This document shows, piece by piece, positions 1-8,658 of a DNA stretch of 64,000 bases. Source of the stretch: Rhizobium sp. RCAM05350 (GTDB lineage Bacteria; Pseudomonadota; Alphaproteobacteria; Rhizobiales; Rhizobiaceae); assembly GCA_024426085.1 (NCBI GenBank), contig CP087974.1:3076001-3140000 (forward strand), given 5' to 3'. The notes beneath the pieces were generated by a model. The model did no database searches. It was not told the DNA's origin and saw nothing but the letters and a program-made list of their open reading frames with translations. Numbering within the stretch: position 1 is the stretch's first letter; every line of letters begins with the position of its first letter. Position numbers and translations under genes: made by a program.

Positions 1-115
1 CGATAACGGTGACGAAGGTGCCTTCCTCGATGGTCAGGCTGACGCCGTTCAGCGCCTGCTTCTGCAGCGGCGTTCCCTTGCCGAAGATGACCTGGATATT
101 GTCGAGCTTGATCAT
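1..115 (-). CDS. ABC transporter ATP-binding protein, N-terminal fragment
   Basis: First 38 codons of an ABC ATPase that runs off the left edge. The product begins MIKLDNIQVIFGKGTPLQKQ and continues with the usual beta-strand lead-in (ALNGVSLTIEEGTFVTVI) that precedes the Walker A loop, which lies outside the window. The start ATG at 113-115 has a strong Shine-Dalgarno (GGAGGTG) five bases upstream. It is the third gene of a minus-strand importer operon (binding protein, permease, ATPase) and would power the permease at 112-991. The ATPase identity comes from context and the N-terminal pattern only. Confidence 0.8.
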   Translation of the reverse strand, partial: MIKLDNIQVIFGKGTPLQKQALNGVSLTIEEGTFVTVI

Positions 116-991
116 GCAGGCACCTCCGCGGCGCAGGCGGGGAAGAACGAGAGCAACGGTGACGAGGGCCGCAGTGACCAGATTGAGGTCGGAGGCCTGA
201 AGGCCCAGCATATCGGTCGAGAGCGCCAGTTGGATGGCGATGCGGTAGAGGATCGAGCCGAGCACGCAGCCGATCAGCGCGATCAGGATGCCGCGCGCTC
301 CGAGCAGGGTTTCGCCGATGATGACGGCGGCGAGGCCGACGACGATGGTGCCGACACCCGAGGTCACGTCGGCAAAGCCATTGGTCTGGGCAAACAATGC
401 GCCACCGAGGGCGACCAGTGCATTGGACAGTGCCATGCCGAGATGGATCTGGCGGCTGGTATCAACCCCTTGCGCCCTTGCCATGCGCGCATTGGCGCCG
501 GTTGCCCGCATCGCAAGGCCGGCGTCGCTTTCAAGGAAGCGCCAGACGGCGATAACCGCGATCAGGACCAGAAATCCGACGAACAGCGGGCGTACGTAAA
601 AATCCCGCAGGCCAAGGCCGTAGAAGGGCGACAGCATCGTATCGGCGTTGATCAGCGCGACGTTCGGCTTGCCCATGACCCGCAGATTGACCGAGAACAG
701 CGCGATCATCGTCAGGATCGATGCGAGCAGATTGAGAATGCGGAAGCGGACGTTGAGGATGGCGGTGACGATGCCGGCAGCAGCCCCTGCGAGCATGGCG
801 GCGCCGGAGGCAAGCCACGGATTGACGCCGGCGATGATCAGCACCGCGGCAACGGCAGCACCGAGCGGAAAGGAGCCGTCGACCGTCAGATCGGGAAAAT
901 CGAGTACGCGGAAGGCAAGGAACACGCCGATGGCGACGAAGGCATAGACGAGCCCCAGTTCCACCGCTCCCCAGAAGGCAATTTGGCTCAC
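112..991 (-). CDS. ABC transporter permease (TrpY-like, COG4120 family)
   Basis: Multi-pass inner-membrane permease of about 292 residues with repeated hydrophobic helices. Near the N-terminus is the FRVLDFPDLTVDGSFPLGAA region typical of permeases paired with PF04392 binding proteins. The start is taken as GTG at 989-991. As written, the reading frame has no stop and runs straight into the downstream ATPase. Adding one CG unit at about 128-131 (CGCCGCGGAGG to CGCCGCGCGGAGG) restores an end ...RRAEVPA with a TGA overlapping the ATPase ATG (ATGA). The apparent fusion is therefore best read as a 2-base deletion error. Substrate unknown; relatives import tryptophan/tyrosine-like or other small molecules. 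Confidence 0.82.
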
Positions 992-1070
992 CGCTGTCGG
1001 TCCTCTTCTTAAAGTCTCCAAGCCTGCCGCGGCTGCATTACCGGCAAAATGAGGCTTGTTTTACAGATGA

Positions 1071-1097
1071 ACCGCCCCCGTATGATGCGGGGGCGGT
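1071..1097 (-). other. Intercistronic hairpin between binding protein and permease genes
   Basis: A perfect 10-bp GC-rich stem (ACCGCCCCCG / CGGGGGCGGT) with a 7-base loop lies between the binding-protein stop and the permease start. No T-tract follows on the minus strand. Such hairpins commonly stabilise the upstream mRNA, giving more binding protein than permease. That role is inferred. Confidence 0.6.
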
Positions 1098-1136
1098 CCA
1101 AAATCAACCGGATTATGCCGTTGAAGCGCTCTACGC

Positions 1137-2090
1137 TTATTCGATGACGCGGGTGGCGCGGCTCAGAACGCTTTCCGGGAAGGTCACGCCCATCTTGGCG
1201 GCAGAGCCCTTGTTGATGACCAGATCGGTGCCGGCAGCAACCTTGACGGCGATGTCGCCCGGGTTTTCACCCTTGAGGATGCGCACGACGATGTCGCCGG
1301 TCTGCTTGCCGACGTCATGATAGTTGAAGCCGAGAGCAGCAACGGCGCCACGCGACACGGAGTCCGTGTCGGCGGTGAACAGTGGCAGCTTGGCTTCGAT
1401 GGCCACGGCAACAGCGCCTTCCAGCGCCGAGATGATCGTGTTGTCGGTCGGGATATAGATAACGTCGGCCCGGCCGACCAGTGCACGGGCGGCACCCTGG
1501 ACTTCGGCAGACTTGGTCGCAGCGGATTCAACCACCGTCAGGCCGGCCTTTTCGGCTTCCGTCTTCAGGACGGCCAGCAGCGATACGGAGTTCGCCTCGC
1601 CGGAATTGTAGAGATAGCCGATCGACTTCACGTTCGGCAGGATTTCCTTGATCAGCGCCACATGTTCGGCAACCGGCGACAGGTCGGAAAGGCCGGTGAC
1701 GTTGCCGCCCGGCTTGTCCATGTCCTTGATCAGCTGGGCGCCGAGCGGATCGGAAACGGCGGTGAAGACCACCGGGATATCGTGGGTCGAGGACACGACC
1801 GCCTGGGCCGACGGGGTCGAGATCGGCACAATCACATTCGGCGCTTCGCCGGCGAACTGGCGGGCGATCTGGGCTGCCGTTGCGGGGTTGCCCTGTGCGG
1901 ATTCGTAGAGGAACTTGAGGTTCTCGCCTTCCTTGTAGCCCGCAGCGGCCAGGGTTTCCTTGACGCCATCACGCACGGCATCGAGTGCCGGATGTTCGAC
2001 GATCGCGGTGACCGCAACCGTGACGTCTTCCGCCCGGGCGGGCAGGGTGAGGGCGACGGTTGCCGCCAAGGCAATGAGAAGTGAGCGCAT
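1137..2090 (-). CDS. ABC transporter substrate-binding protein (PF04392, TrpX-like)
   Basis: Periplasmic binding protein of 317 residues, intact. A Sec signal peptide (MRSLLIALAATVALTLPARA) is followed by the two-lobed ABC_sub_bind fold: VAVTAIVEHPALDAVRDGVK at the start of lobe 1, IVPISTPSAQAVV in the ligand cleft, and VIYIPTDNTIISALEGA in the second half. The family includes TrpX-type aromatic amino-acid binders, but the ligand cannot be read from sequence. It is the first gene of the minus-strand operon with the permease and ATPase; the 145-base gap to the permease holds a hairpin. Confidence 0.9.
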   Translation of the reverse strand: MRSLLIALAATVALTLPARAEDVTVAVTAIVEHPALDAVRDGVKETLAAAGYKEGENLKFLYESAQGNPATAAQIARQFAGEAPNVIVPISTPSAQAVVSSTHDIPVVFTAVSDPLGAQLIKDMDKPGGNVTGLSDLSPVAEHVALIKEILPNVKSIGYLYNSGEANSVSLLAVLKTEAEKAGLTVVESAATKSAEVQGAARALVGRADVIYIPTDNTIISALEGAVAVAIEAKLPLFTADTDSVSRGAVAALGFNYHDVGKQTGDIVVRILKGENPGDIAVKVAAGTDLVINKGSAAKMGVTFPESVLSRATRVIE

Positions 2091-2183
2091 GGGTGTCCTC
2101 CAAGACTGATTTTTGGGCAGTCTTAGGAAGGCTCGAGGTTTAAATCAATCGAATTGGAGACCAGCATTCATCAAATTTGCTGA

Positions 2184-3417
2184 TCAATCCTCACCGTGAT
2201 TGGCGATCATCATCGCTTCAAACGCCATGCGGTCGACCTTGCGCATGCGCTCGGAGTCCGATTTCAGCTGGCCGCAGGCGGCGAGAATGTCGCGGCCGCG
2301 CGGGGGTGCGGATCGGCGAGGCATAGCCGGCCGCGTTGATGAAATCGGCGAACTTCTCGATCTCTTCCCATTTCGAACACTGATAGTTCGTGCCCGGCCA
2401 TGGGTTGAACGGAATCAGGTTGATCTTGGCGGGAATGCCCTTCAGCAGGCGCACCAGTTCCTTGGCATCTTCCAGCGTGTCGTTGACGCCTTCGAGCATC
2501 ACATATTCGAAGGTGATGCGGCGGGCATTCGACAGGCCGGGATAGTTCCGGCAGGCGTCGAGCAGGTCCTTCAGCGGGTACTTCTTGTTGATCGGCACCA
2601 GCATGTCACGCAGGTCGTCCTTCACCGCATGCAACGAGATCGCCAGCATGACGCCGATTTCCTCGCCGGTGCGGAAGATTTCCGGAACGATGCCGGAGGT
2701 CGACAGGGTGACGCGGCGCTTCGACAGCGACAGGCCGTCGCCGTCGGTTGCGATCAGGAGCGCCGTTTTGACGTTTTCGAAATTATAGAGTGGTTCGCCC
2801 ATGCCCATCATCACCATGTTGGTGATCTTGCGGCCCTCATTGGGGACGACGGCGCCGGCCGGCGTGTCGCGGTCCGGGAAGTCACCCAGGCGGTCGCGGG
2901 CAAGCAGCAATTGCGAGAGAATTTCTTCGGCGGTCAGATTGCGGACAAGCTTCTGAGTGCCGGTATGACAGAAGGAACAGGTGAGCGTGCAGCCGACCTG
3001 GCTCGAAACGCAGAGCGTGCCGCGGCCTTCCTCGGGAATATAGACGGTTTCGATTTCGACGGGACGGCCGGCACCCCGCGGCGGGAAGCGCAACAGCCAC
3101 TTGCGGGTGCCGTCGGTGGAGATCTGCTCCTCGACGATTTCCGGGCGGGCGATGGTGAAATGCTTCTTCAGCAGTTCGCGCATGTCCTTCGACACGTTGG
3201 TCATGTGGTCGAAATCAGAAACGCCGCGCACATAGAGCCAATTCCAGAGCTGGCTGGAGCGCATCTTGACCTGTTTTGCCGGAACGCCGATTTCTGCCAG
3301 CGCCTTGCCCATGTCTTCGCGCGAAAGGCCGATCAACGTCGGCTTTTCGGCTGCCATGGCCGGGCGGACCGGTGCCTTGACGGGACGGTCCAGATCGAGT
3401 GTTTCAGTCGCGGCCAT
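2184..3417 (-). CDS. rlmN: Dual-specificity 23S rRNA/tRNA adenine-C2 methyltransferase RlmN
   Basis: Radical-SAM enzyme that methylates C2 of A2503 in 23S rRNA and A37 of some tRNAs. Visible: RlmN N-terminal domain (SSQLWNWLYVRGVSDFDHMT), the cluster-binding CTLTCSFC motif, MGMGEPLYNFENV, and SLHAVKDDLRDMLVPINKKY. A one-base insertion in a C-run at about 2302-2306 scrambles the last ~45 residues as written. Removing it restores ...SPIRTPRGRDILAACGQL..., which carries the conserved C-terminal catalytic Cys, and a stop at 2184 (..HGED). Two starts are possible (3417 or 3426). Cytoplasmic. Confidence 0.93.
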
Positions 3418-3655
3418 TCTCGCCATTTCCCATGTTTGCGATACGCAAGGTCCGTTCAAGCGCTTTTGCCTGCAGCCGGTCGCGTAAATGCTGAGATCAG
3501 AGTTCGTTTGCCGCGCCTTGGGTATCGCCAGCGATCCCGGGATCGTCAACGATCCGCGCAGCTATCGTTGAGCGGGCCTTTAGCACGGTTTTCGCCCCGC
3601 GTCACCCTCCGGCGCTTCAGGGCAGGTCTGCAAAAAGACGAAGGGCTCTAACGCC

Positions 3656-3680
3656 AAAAGGCCGGATGAACCGGCCTTTT
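3656..3680 (-). terminator. Rho-independent terminator after ialB
   Basis: A perfect 10-bp inverted repeat, AAAAGGCCGG / CCGGCCTTTT, with a 5-base loop lies 27 bases beyond the ialB stop. T-tracts flank the stem on either strand, so it could work in both directions. Read from the minus strand it ends ialB transcripts before rlmN. Confidence 0.8.
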
Positions 3681-3706
3681 GAAACAACAATCATGTCGTG
3701 TCCTGC

Positions 3707-4210
3707 TTATTTGCAGTCTTCGATCTGCTTCAGCGCTGCCGAAATGCCTGAGAGCGAGTAGGAATAGGCCGTCGGCGTGCCCTTGCGGGATTTCGCAGCA
3801 ATGGACATCGCCTTGCCTGTCTTCATCGCAGCCACGAGTGCAGGCTCTTCAGCGGCGTTCTCCACCCAGGCGGAGTTGCCCTTGGTGAACATCGTGAAAT
3901 TCTTGGCGTCGATCGTGACGGTGACCTTGGAATTTTCCTGAAGCGGGTAACCCATCATCGCCTGCGGCTCATAGGAGATGTTCTGGCCGGGGCGCTGTGA
4001 CACGAGGAAGAAGATATCGCCGTGATCGACATTGGCCGGGCTCTTTTCCTTCGGAACCGAGAGCACATAGCAGACCTTGCCGGCGCCGGCCTGATAGGAA
4101 TAGGCGCCCCAGGCATTGAACTGCTGAATGCGGGTCGGCGACTGGGCCGAAGCAACGCCGGCAAATGCCAGCACGAGTGTGAGTGCGAGGTTAAGCTTTC
4201 TTACAAACAT
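3707..4210 (-). CDS. Invasion-associated locus B (IalB) family protein
   Basis: Exported protein of 167 residues, intact. A signal peptide (MFVRKLNLALTLVLAFAGVASA) precedes an IalB domain with WGAYSYQAGAGKVCYVLS, GDIFFLVSQRPGQ and the closing SLSGISAALKQIEDCK; the two cysteines could form a disulfide. The family is widespread in Rhizobiales and named after a Bartonella factor, but in free-living relatives it is a general periplasmic or outer-membrane protein of unknown role. It has its own terminator at 3656-3680. Confidence 0.88.
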   Translation of the reverse strand: MFVRKLNLALTLVLAFAGVASAQSPTRIQQFNAWGAYSYQAGAGKVCYVLSVPKEKSPANVDHGDIFFLVSQRPGQNISYEPQAMMGYPLQENSKVTVTIDAKNFTMFTKGNSAWVENAAEEPALVAAMKTGKAMSIAAKSRKGTPTAYSYSLSGISAALKQIEDCK

Positions 4211-4651
4211 CTTGTCCTGCCGGTTTCTTAAGCTGCCAAAGCCCGATCAGCATAAGCCGGGCAACGCTTGGTCACGATTTGATTTATTTTGACTTAATTC
4301 AGGTTACCAAACCGTCAACATTCCTGAACTTACTGCCCTATCCGCTTTAATACGGAACAGGGTACGACGCAAACCCGGTGCAAGTTTCAGGCTAGCGGTT
4401 AAGCGCCCGAACTATGCAAGCTTTGCCGTGATCCATGGTGTGCGAAAACTCAGAGAACGGTACCGGCGAGAAAATGCCGAATTCCGCCTGCCTTGCACGT
4501 TTCACCGGCCGGGCAACTGCCCGATCAGCCGACGCGTGCCCGGCGTTCGTTTTATGTCACAAAGAATCAGGCAAGAGTTTGACCTTTGACAAAAGCGCGG
4601 TACCTCTTGTGAAATACTGTGAAAATCAGGCAGGAGGCCATCAAAAGCGGA
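4211..4651. other. Intergenic region between divergent ialB and ECF sigma gene
   Basis: About 440 bases with no coding pattern I trust. It should hold the ialB promoter (minus) and the sigma-factor promoter (plus). I see no clear inverted repeat, riboswitch or RNA gene. AGGAGG at about 4633 is a possible ribosome-binding site for the sigma gene. Confidence 0.5.
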
Positions 4652-5226
4652 ATGAATGTTGAAGTCAGACAGCATTTCGCCGCCCTTGCCGTGGCCGTTG
4701 CACGCAATCGTGACCAGACAGCCTTTTCGGAACTCTTCGACTTTTTCGCTCCAAGGCTGAAATCCTTCCTTATGCGGCAGAACGCCGGGGTCACTGAGGC
4801 GGAGGAGGTCGTGCAGGAAGTGATGGTCATTCTCTGGCAGAAGGCGCATCTCTACAACCCGGAAAAATCCTCGCTTTCTGACCTGGCTGTTTCTGCATTG
4901 CCCGCAATCGGCGTATCGATGTGGCACGGCGCCATCGTGGCGGCGCACTCGATGCGCACGAGCCGCTTCTCCTGCCGGCAGCACCTCCCGCGCCGGATGA
5001 CCTGATCGAAAGTAAAGATCGCGAACAGATCGTCCGCATCGCGCTGGCAAAGCTGCCCGTTGAGCAGGTCACCCTGATCAAGATGGCATTTTTCTTCGGT
5101 CAATCGCATTCAGAGATTTCCGCAGCCACCGGCCTGCCGCTCGGAACCGTGAAGTCGCGCATCCGGCTCGCCTTCGGCAAATTACGAACGCTGCTCGAAG
5201 CAGGCGGTGTGGACAGCGCCTACTGA
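4652..5226 (+). CDS. ECF-family RNA polymerase sigma factor
   Basis: Sigma-70 family extracytoplasmic-function sigma factor, about 190 residues after repair. Region 2 reads FSELFDFFAPRLKSFLMRQN...EEVVQEVMVILWQKAHLYNP. Region 4 reads KLPVEQVTLIKMAFFFGQSH and LPLGTVKSRIRLAFGKLR. Two T insertions (4879 and 4894, both between C and G) split it; removing them gives the canonical STWLFRIARNRRIDVARRHR core of region 2.4. No anti-sigma gene follows: the next gene is convergent. RpoE/EcfG-like relatives usually have an adjacent anti-sigma, so control here must come from elsewhere. Confidence 0.88.
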
Positions 5227-5232
5227 CTTTGT

Positions 5233-5628
5233 TCAGTCGGGAAGCTTGTCCTGCAGGGTCTCGTCGGCCTTGATGTAGTGCTTTTCCTTGATCTGGCCGC
5301 TGATGGCGGCAAAGGCGGCGGTCAGCACGGCGATGTCGTCGGAAAAGCCGACCATGGCCAGAACATCCGGAATGAGATCGAATGGCATGACGAAATAGGC
5401 AAGTGCACTGAGCAGGATGCCGTGCGCAGCGGCGTCGCTCGGATCCATGGCGCAGTAATAGGCGGCAACGACGTCACGGCTGAACGGCACCTGCCGCATC
5501 GCCCTTTTCAGGGTCGGCCAGAACCGGCGCTGTACCTTGCGGGCCTTCGCTTCCTGCTCGCTTTCCTCGCCTGGCAGCAAAATCTCGCCGATCTTGATGT
5601 CATCCATCTTGTTTGTCCCATCCGTCAT
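5233..5628 (-). CDS. YkvA family protein (DUF1232)
   Basis: Small protein of 131 residues (125 if the internal Met at 5607 is used), intact. The DUF1232 core is visible as FVMPFDLIPDVLAMVGFSDDIAVLTAAF, a hydrophobic hairpin with the family's PxDLIPD signature. Probably inner-membrane associated; function unknown. It is convergent with the sigma-factor gene with only 6 bases between stops. Confidence 0.85.
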   Translation of the reverse strand: MTDGTNKMDDIKIGEILLPGEESEQEAKARKVQRRFWPTLKRAMRQVPFSRDVVAAYYCAMDPSDAAAHGILLSALAYFVMPFDLIPDVLAMVGFSDDIAVLTAAFAAISGQIKEKHYIKADETLQDKLPD

Positions 5629-5659
5629 GGAAAATCATATGGTGAGCACGGTCGGGATT

Positions 5660-5986
5660 TCAAATGTGCTGTTTCAAATGATCCGGCATCCGGCCTGCCG
5701 CCGCGCGGTCCATCTTTGCGGCAAGCTTGAAGTCCAGCTCGGTCAATCCTTGCGAATCATGGGTGGTCAGCGTCACGTCCACCTTGTTGTAGACATTGAA
5801 CCATTCCGGGTGATGGTCGAGCTTTTCGGCAGAGATCGCGCATTCGGTCATGAAGCCGAAGGCTTCGACGAAACTCTTGAAACGAAAGGCTTTCCAGATC
5901 GACAGCCCGTCTTCCGCAAGCACCCAGCCCTCCATCTTGTGAAGATTTTCGGCAACGGTCTCCTTGGCGAGCTTTTCCTGTTTCAT
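5660..5986 (-). CDS. phhB: 4a-hydroxytetrahydrobiopterin dehydratase (PCD/DCoH)
   Basis: Pterin-4a-carbinolamine dehydratase of 108 residues, the usual family length, intact. The signature KLDHHPEWFNVYNKVDVTL supplies the conserved His-His pair and the PEW loop. It recycles the pterin cofactor after aromatic amino-acid hydroxylation and may have moonlighting roles in bacteria lacking phenylalanine hydroxylase. No hydroxylase gene is nearby. It sits just upstream of DUF1232 on the same strand. Confidence 0.9.
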   Translation of the reverse strand: MKQEKLAKETVAENLHKMEGWVLAEDGLSIWKAFRFKSFVEAFGFMTECAISAEKLDHHPEWFNVYNKVDVTLTTHDSQGLTELDFKLAAKMDRAAAGRMPDHLKQHI

Positions 5987-6090
5987 GGCACATTCCCCTC
6001 CAGATTTTTTGACAGCGGCAAGCGATATTCCGGTTCCACAACGCGACAGCCGCGGATAGGTTCAACCTTTTCCCAAGCCCATTGGATAGC

Positions 6091-6553
6091 ATGAAACCTG
6101 TCAGAATTCTCTTCGTCTGTCTCGGCAATATCTGCCGCTCACCCCTGGCCGAGGGAATTCTCCGGCATGTCTCACACGATCGGCCGGTCGAGGTCGATTC
6201 GGCCGGAACGGGCGGCTGGCATATCGGCGATCCGCCGGATCGCCCGCTCGATCGCTGTTGTGCGGAAATATGGGATCGACATTGCCGGCCAGCGCGGGCG
6301 CAAGGTCGGTGCCGGCGATTTCGAGGTCTTCGATCTGATCTTTGCGATGGACCGCAGCAATCTTGCTAATCTGCGCAAGCTGGCACCGCCAGAGGCGCAG
6401 CACAAGCTGCATCTGTTTCTCGACCACACGCTGGGGACCGCATGCGATGTGCCCGACCCCTATTATGAGGGGCCGGAAGGCTTCGAAACGGTCTACAGCA
6501 TGCTCTTTGAGGGATGCTCGCTGCTGATCGGCAGGCTCGAAGAGCGCTCATAG
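6091..6553 (+). CDS. Low-molecular-weight protein tyrosine phosphatase
   Basis: Cytosolic LMW-PTP of about 154 residues. The P-loop CLGNICRS (C-x5-R-S) is at residues 9-16 and the catalytic Asp in DPYYEG near residue 120. An extra C at about 6243-6245 (GATCGCCCGC instead of GATCGCCGC) breaks the frame; repaired, it reads GDPPDRRSIAVVRKYGIDIAG. ATG at 6091 is preferred over TTG at 6082 because homologues begin just before RILFVCLGN. Its 3' end overlaps the convergent thpR by about 60 bases. Confidence 0.88.
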
Positions 6554-7079
6554 AGCGGGAAGATCTCTTCAGTCACATAAGGGCCGCCGCCAACCGAATC
6601 GCGCGAGGACAGGAGCACGAAGCGCGAGACGGTGAACGGATTGGTATAGAAGCCGCCGCGGCCGGAGAGGTAGCTGACGACATCCTCGACCCGCGACGCC
6701 CGCAACCGGCCAAGTGTCACATGCGGGGTGAATTTGCGCGGATCGGCCGGCAGGCCGAGCCTCTGGCAGATCCGCTCGATTTCGGCCTGAAGCGCATAGA
6801 GTTCCGGCGGGTTGCTGACGCCGGCCCAGACGGAATGTGGTTTTTCGAACCAAAAGCGCCGGTGCCGGTCAGTTGCAACTGGAATTCCGGACGTTCGATC
6901 CGGTCCAGCCGATCGACGATCTCGTCTGCGGTGCGGTTGTCGACGTCACCGATGAAGCGAAGAGTGATGTGGTAATTCTCCACATCGATCCAACGGGCAC
7001 CGGGAAGACCACCACGCAACAATGAAAGGCTCATTGCGGCATTACGCGGTATCTCGAGGGCGGTGAAAAGTCTCGGCAT
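6493..7079 (-). CDS. thpR: RNA 2',3'-cyclic phosphodiesterase (2'-5' RNA ligase family)
   Basis: 2H-phosphoesterase superfamily. Both catalytic HxTx motifs are present: HITLRFIG in the N-terminal half and HVTLGRL in the C-terminal half. One A is missing from a run at about 6841-6845, which splits the gene; repaired, the middle reads GSKKPHSVWAGVSNPPELYA. The start is the Met of MPRLFTALEIP at 7079. It overlaps the convergent phosphatase gene at its 3' end. The protein opens 2',3'-cyclic phosphates on RNA ends and is cytoplasmic. Confidence 0.87.
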
Positions 7080-7176
7080 AACGAGCTCCCAGAATCTCTT
7101 GAAGATAACCCAGCGAATCATGCTTGCCTGCTAGAAGCAATTACAATTTCGCACCTGCAATATTTATCCAACGGGA

Positions 7177-7860
7177 TTAACAGGCGCTGAACAAGCAAAT
7201 ATTTCTTGTTTGACTGGCGTCAGCCCCCGTTGAGAGTGATTGAAGGAATCGTTCGGCTGATGGCTGGAAGCGATCGACCATAACGCCGATGCCGTCGCCG
7301 TTCGGATGCATGCCGTCCTCAATCTTCAGCTTGGCATCCTCGACAACACCGTCGAGAAAGAACGGATAGAGTTCGAGGCCGTATGTCTTGGCAAGTTCCG
7401 GATAGATCGGATTGAACCGTGCGGCGTAATCGGCGCCCATGTTCGGCGGTGCCATCATGCCAACCAGAAGCACGGCGATGCCGCGCGACTTGAGTTTCTC
7501 GATCATGGCGACAAGGTTCTTGCGGCTTTCTTCGGGCGCAATACCGCGCAGAGCATCGTTGGCGCCGAGTTCGAGAATGACACCTTTCGTGCCGTCCGGA
7601 ACCGACCAGTCGATTCTCGCCAGGCCGCCGGAAGTTGTGTCGCCGGAAACGCCCGCATTACTGATGGTCACGTCACGACCTTTCTCACGCAGGGCCTTTT
7701 CCAGCCGGGTCGGGAAGGCATCCGCCGCCGGCAACTGGTAGCCGGCCATCAGGCTGTCGCCAAAACCGACGAGGTTAAGCGGCTCGGCTCGGCCGAGCGC
7801 CGGCATGATCACAATCGCCGTGATCGCCAACAAAAATGTACAGAAACCTTTTATTCGCAT
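7177..7860 (-). CDS. Secreted arylesterase / SGNH hydrolase (TesA-like)
   Basis: GDSL-type esterase of 228 residues, intact. A signal peptide (MRIKGFCTFLLAITAIVIMP...) is followed by block I GFGDSLMAGYQL with the nucleophilic Ser, block III GANDALRG, and the Asp-His pair in DGMHPNGDG. The order matches multifunctional acyl-CoA thioesterase I / arylesterase. It is divergent from the YbbA-like ATPase, the same arrangement as tesA-ybbA-ybbP in enterobacteria, which supports the assignment. Confidence 0.92.
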   Translation of the reverse strand: MRIKGFCTFLLAITAIVIMPALGRAEPLNLVGFGDSLMAGYQLPAADAFPTRLEKALREKGRDVTISNAGVSGDTTSGGLARIDWSVPDGTKGVILELGANDALRGIAPEESRKNLVAMIEKLKSRGIAVLLVGMMAPPNMGADYAARFNPIYPELAKTYGLELYPFFLDGVVEDAKLKIEDGMHPNGDGIGVMVDRFQPSAERFLQSLSTGADASQTRNICLFSAC

Positions 7861-7932
7861 GAACGTGCCCTTAAATCGGTAAAAGTCAGCCGTTCCGGCA
7901 ACCTTCATATTGTACATATAGGATAGTTTCCC

Positions 7933-8658
7933 TTGGCAAAAACCATGATCGACCTGAAAAATGCGGATCTGACCCTCGGCCAGGCCGCTGCGTCCGTTCA
8001 TGTTCTCAAGGGAATGCACCTGTCGATCGATGCCGGTGAATCGGTCGGTATCGTCGGTCCGTCCGGATCCGGGAAATCCACGTTGCTGATGGTTTTGGCC
8101 GGGCTGGAACGCCTTGATAGCGGCGAGATCGTCATCGACGGCACACCCTTGCACGGCTTGAGCGAAGACCGCGTTGTGGAGTTTCGTGGCCGCAATATCG
8201 GCATTGTCTTTCAGTCGTTCCACCTGATCCCCAATATGACGGCGCTGGAAAATGTTGCCGTGCCGCTCGAACTTGCCAATGTCCGCGACGCTTTCGAGAT
8301 CGCCCGGCAGGAGTTGATCTCCGTCGGTCTCGGTGAGCGGCTGTCGCATTATCCCGGCCAGCTGTCCGGCGGCGAGCAGCAGCGCGTCGCCATTGCCCGG
8401 GCGCTGGCGCCATCGCCAAAACTTCTGATCGCCGATGAGCCGACCGGCAATCTCGATGCCGAAACTGGCAAGCAGGTTGCCGACCTGATCTTTTCCAAGC
8501 AGGCCGAACGCGACATGACGCTGGTTCTGGTCACCCATGATGCCTCGCTTGCCGCCCGCTGCTCGCGCCAGGTGCGGGTTCGCTCCGGTGAGATCGTGTC
8601 CGGCTCCGGTCATGAACAGCCGGCTTCCACTTCGCTGTCGAAGGCCGTGTCCGCATGA
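7933..8658 (+). CDS. ABC transporter ATP-binding protein (YbbA-like)
   Basis: ATPase of the MacB/LolD type, 241 residues, intact. Walker A is GPSGSGKST, signature LSGGEQQRVAIARAL, Walker B LLIADEPTGNLD, H-loop LVTHD. TTG at 7933 is favoured because AGGA lies at about 7919 with good spacing and homologues share the extra residues; ATG at 7945 is the alternative. The stop overlaps the start of the permease (ATGA, 8655-8658), so the two are translationally coupled. The pair probably moves lipids, lipoproteins or peptides out of the membrane rather than importing solutes. Confidence 0.9.
   Translation: MAKTMIDLKNADLTLGQAAASVHVLKGMHLSIDAGESVGIVGPSGSGKSTLLMVLAGLERLDSGEIVIDGTPLHGLSEDRVVEFRGRNIGIVFQSFHLIPNMTALENVAVPLELANVRDAFEIARQELISVGLGERLSHYPGQLSGGEQQRVAIARALAPSPKLLIADEPTGNLDAETGKQVADLIFSKQAERDMTLVLVTHDASLAARCSRQVRVRSGEIVSGSGHEQPASTSLSKAVSA

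Noticed and set aside
1..991. Permease and ATPase fused in one open frame
   Set aside because: Adding one CG unit at ~130 restores a normal permease stop overlapping the ATPase ATG, and a strong ribosome-binding site precedes that ATG. The same CG loss recurs across the window.
230..1012. Long plus-strand open frames opposite the permease, rlmN, acnA, ftsK and others
   Set aside because: They are antisense shadows in high-GC DNA, rich in Arg/Asp/Gly with no recognisable family pattern, while the opposite strand codes for clear proteins.
7861..8613. A minus-strand frame extending the arylesterase to 478 residues
   Set aside because: The extension lies antisense to the YbbA-like ATPase; the signal peptide at 7860 marks the true start.
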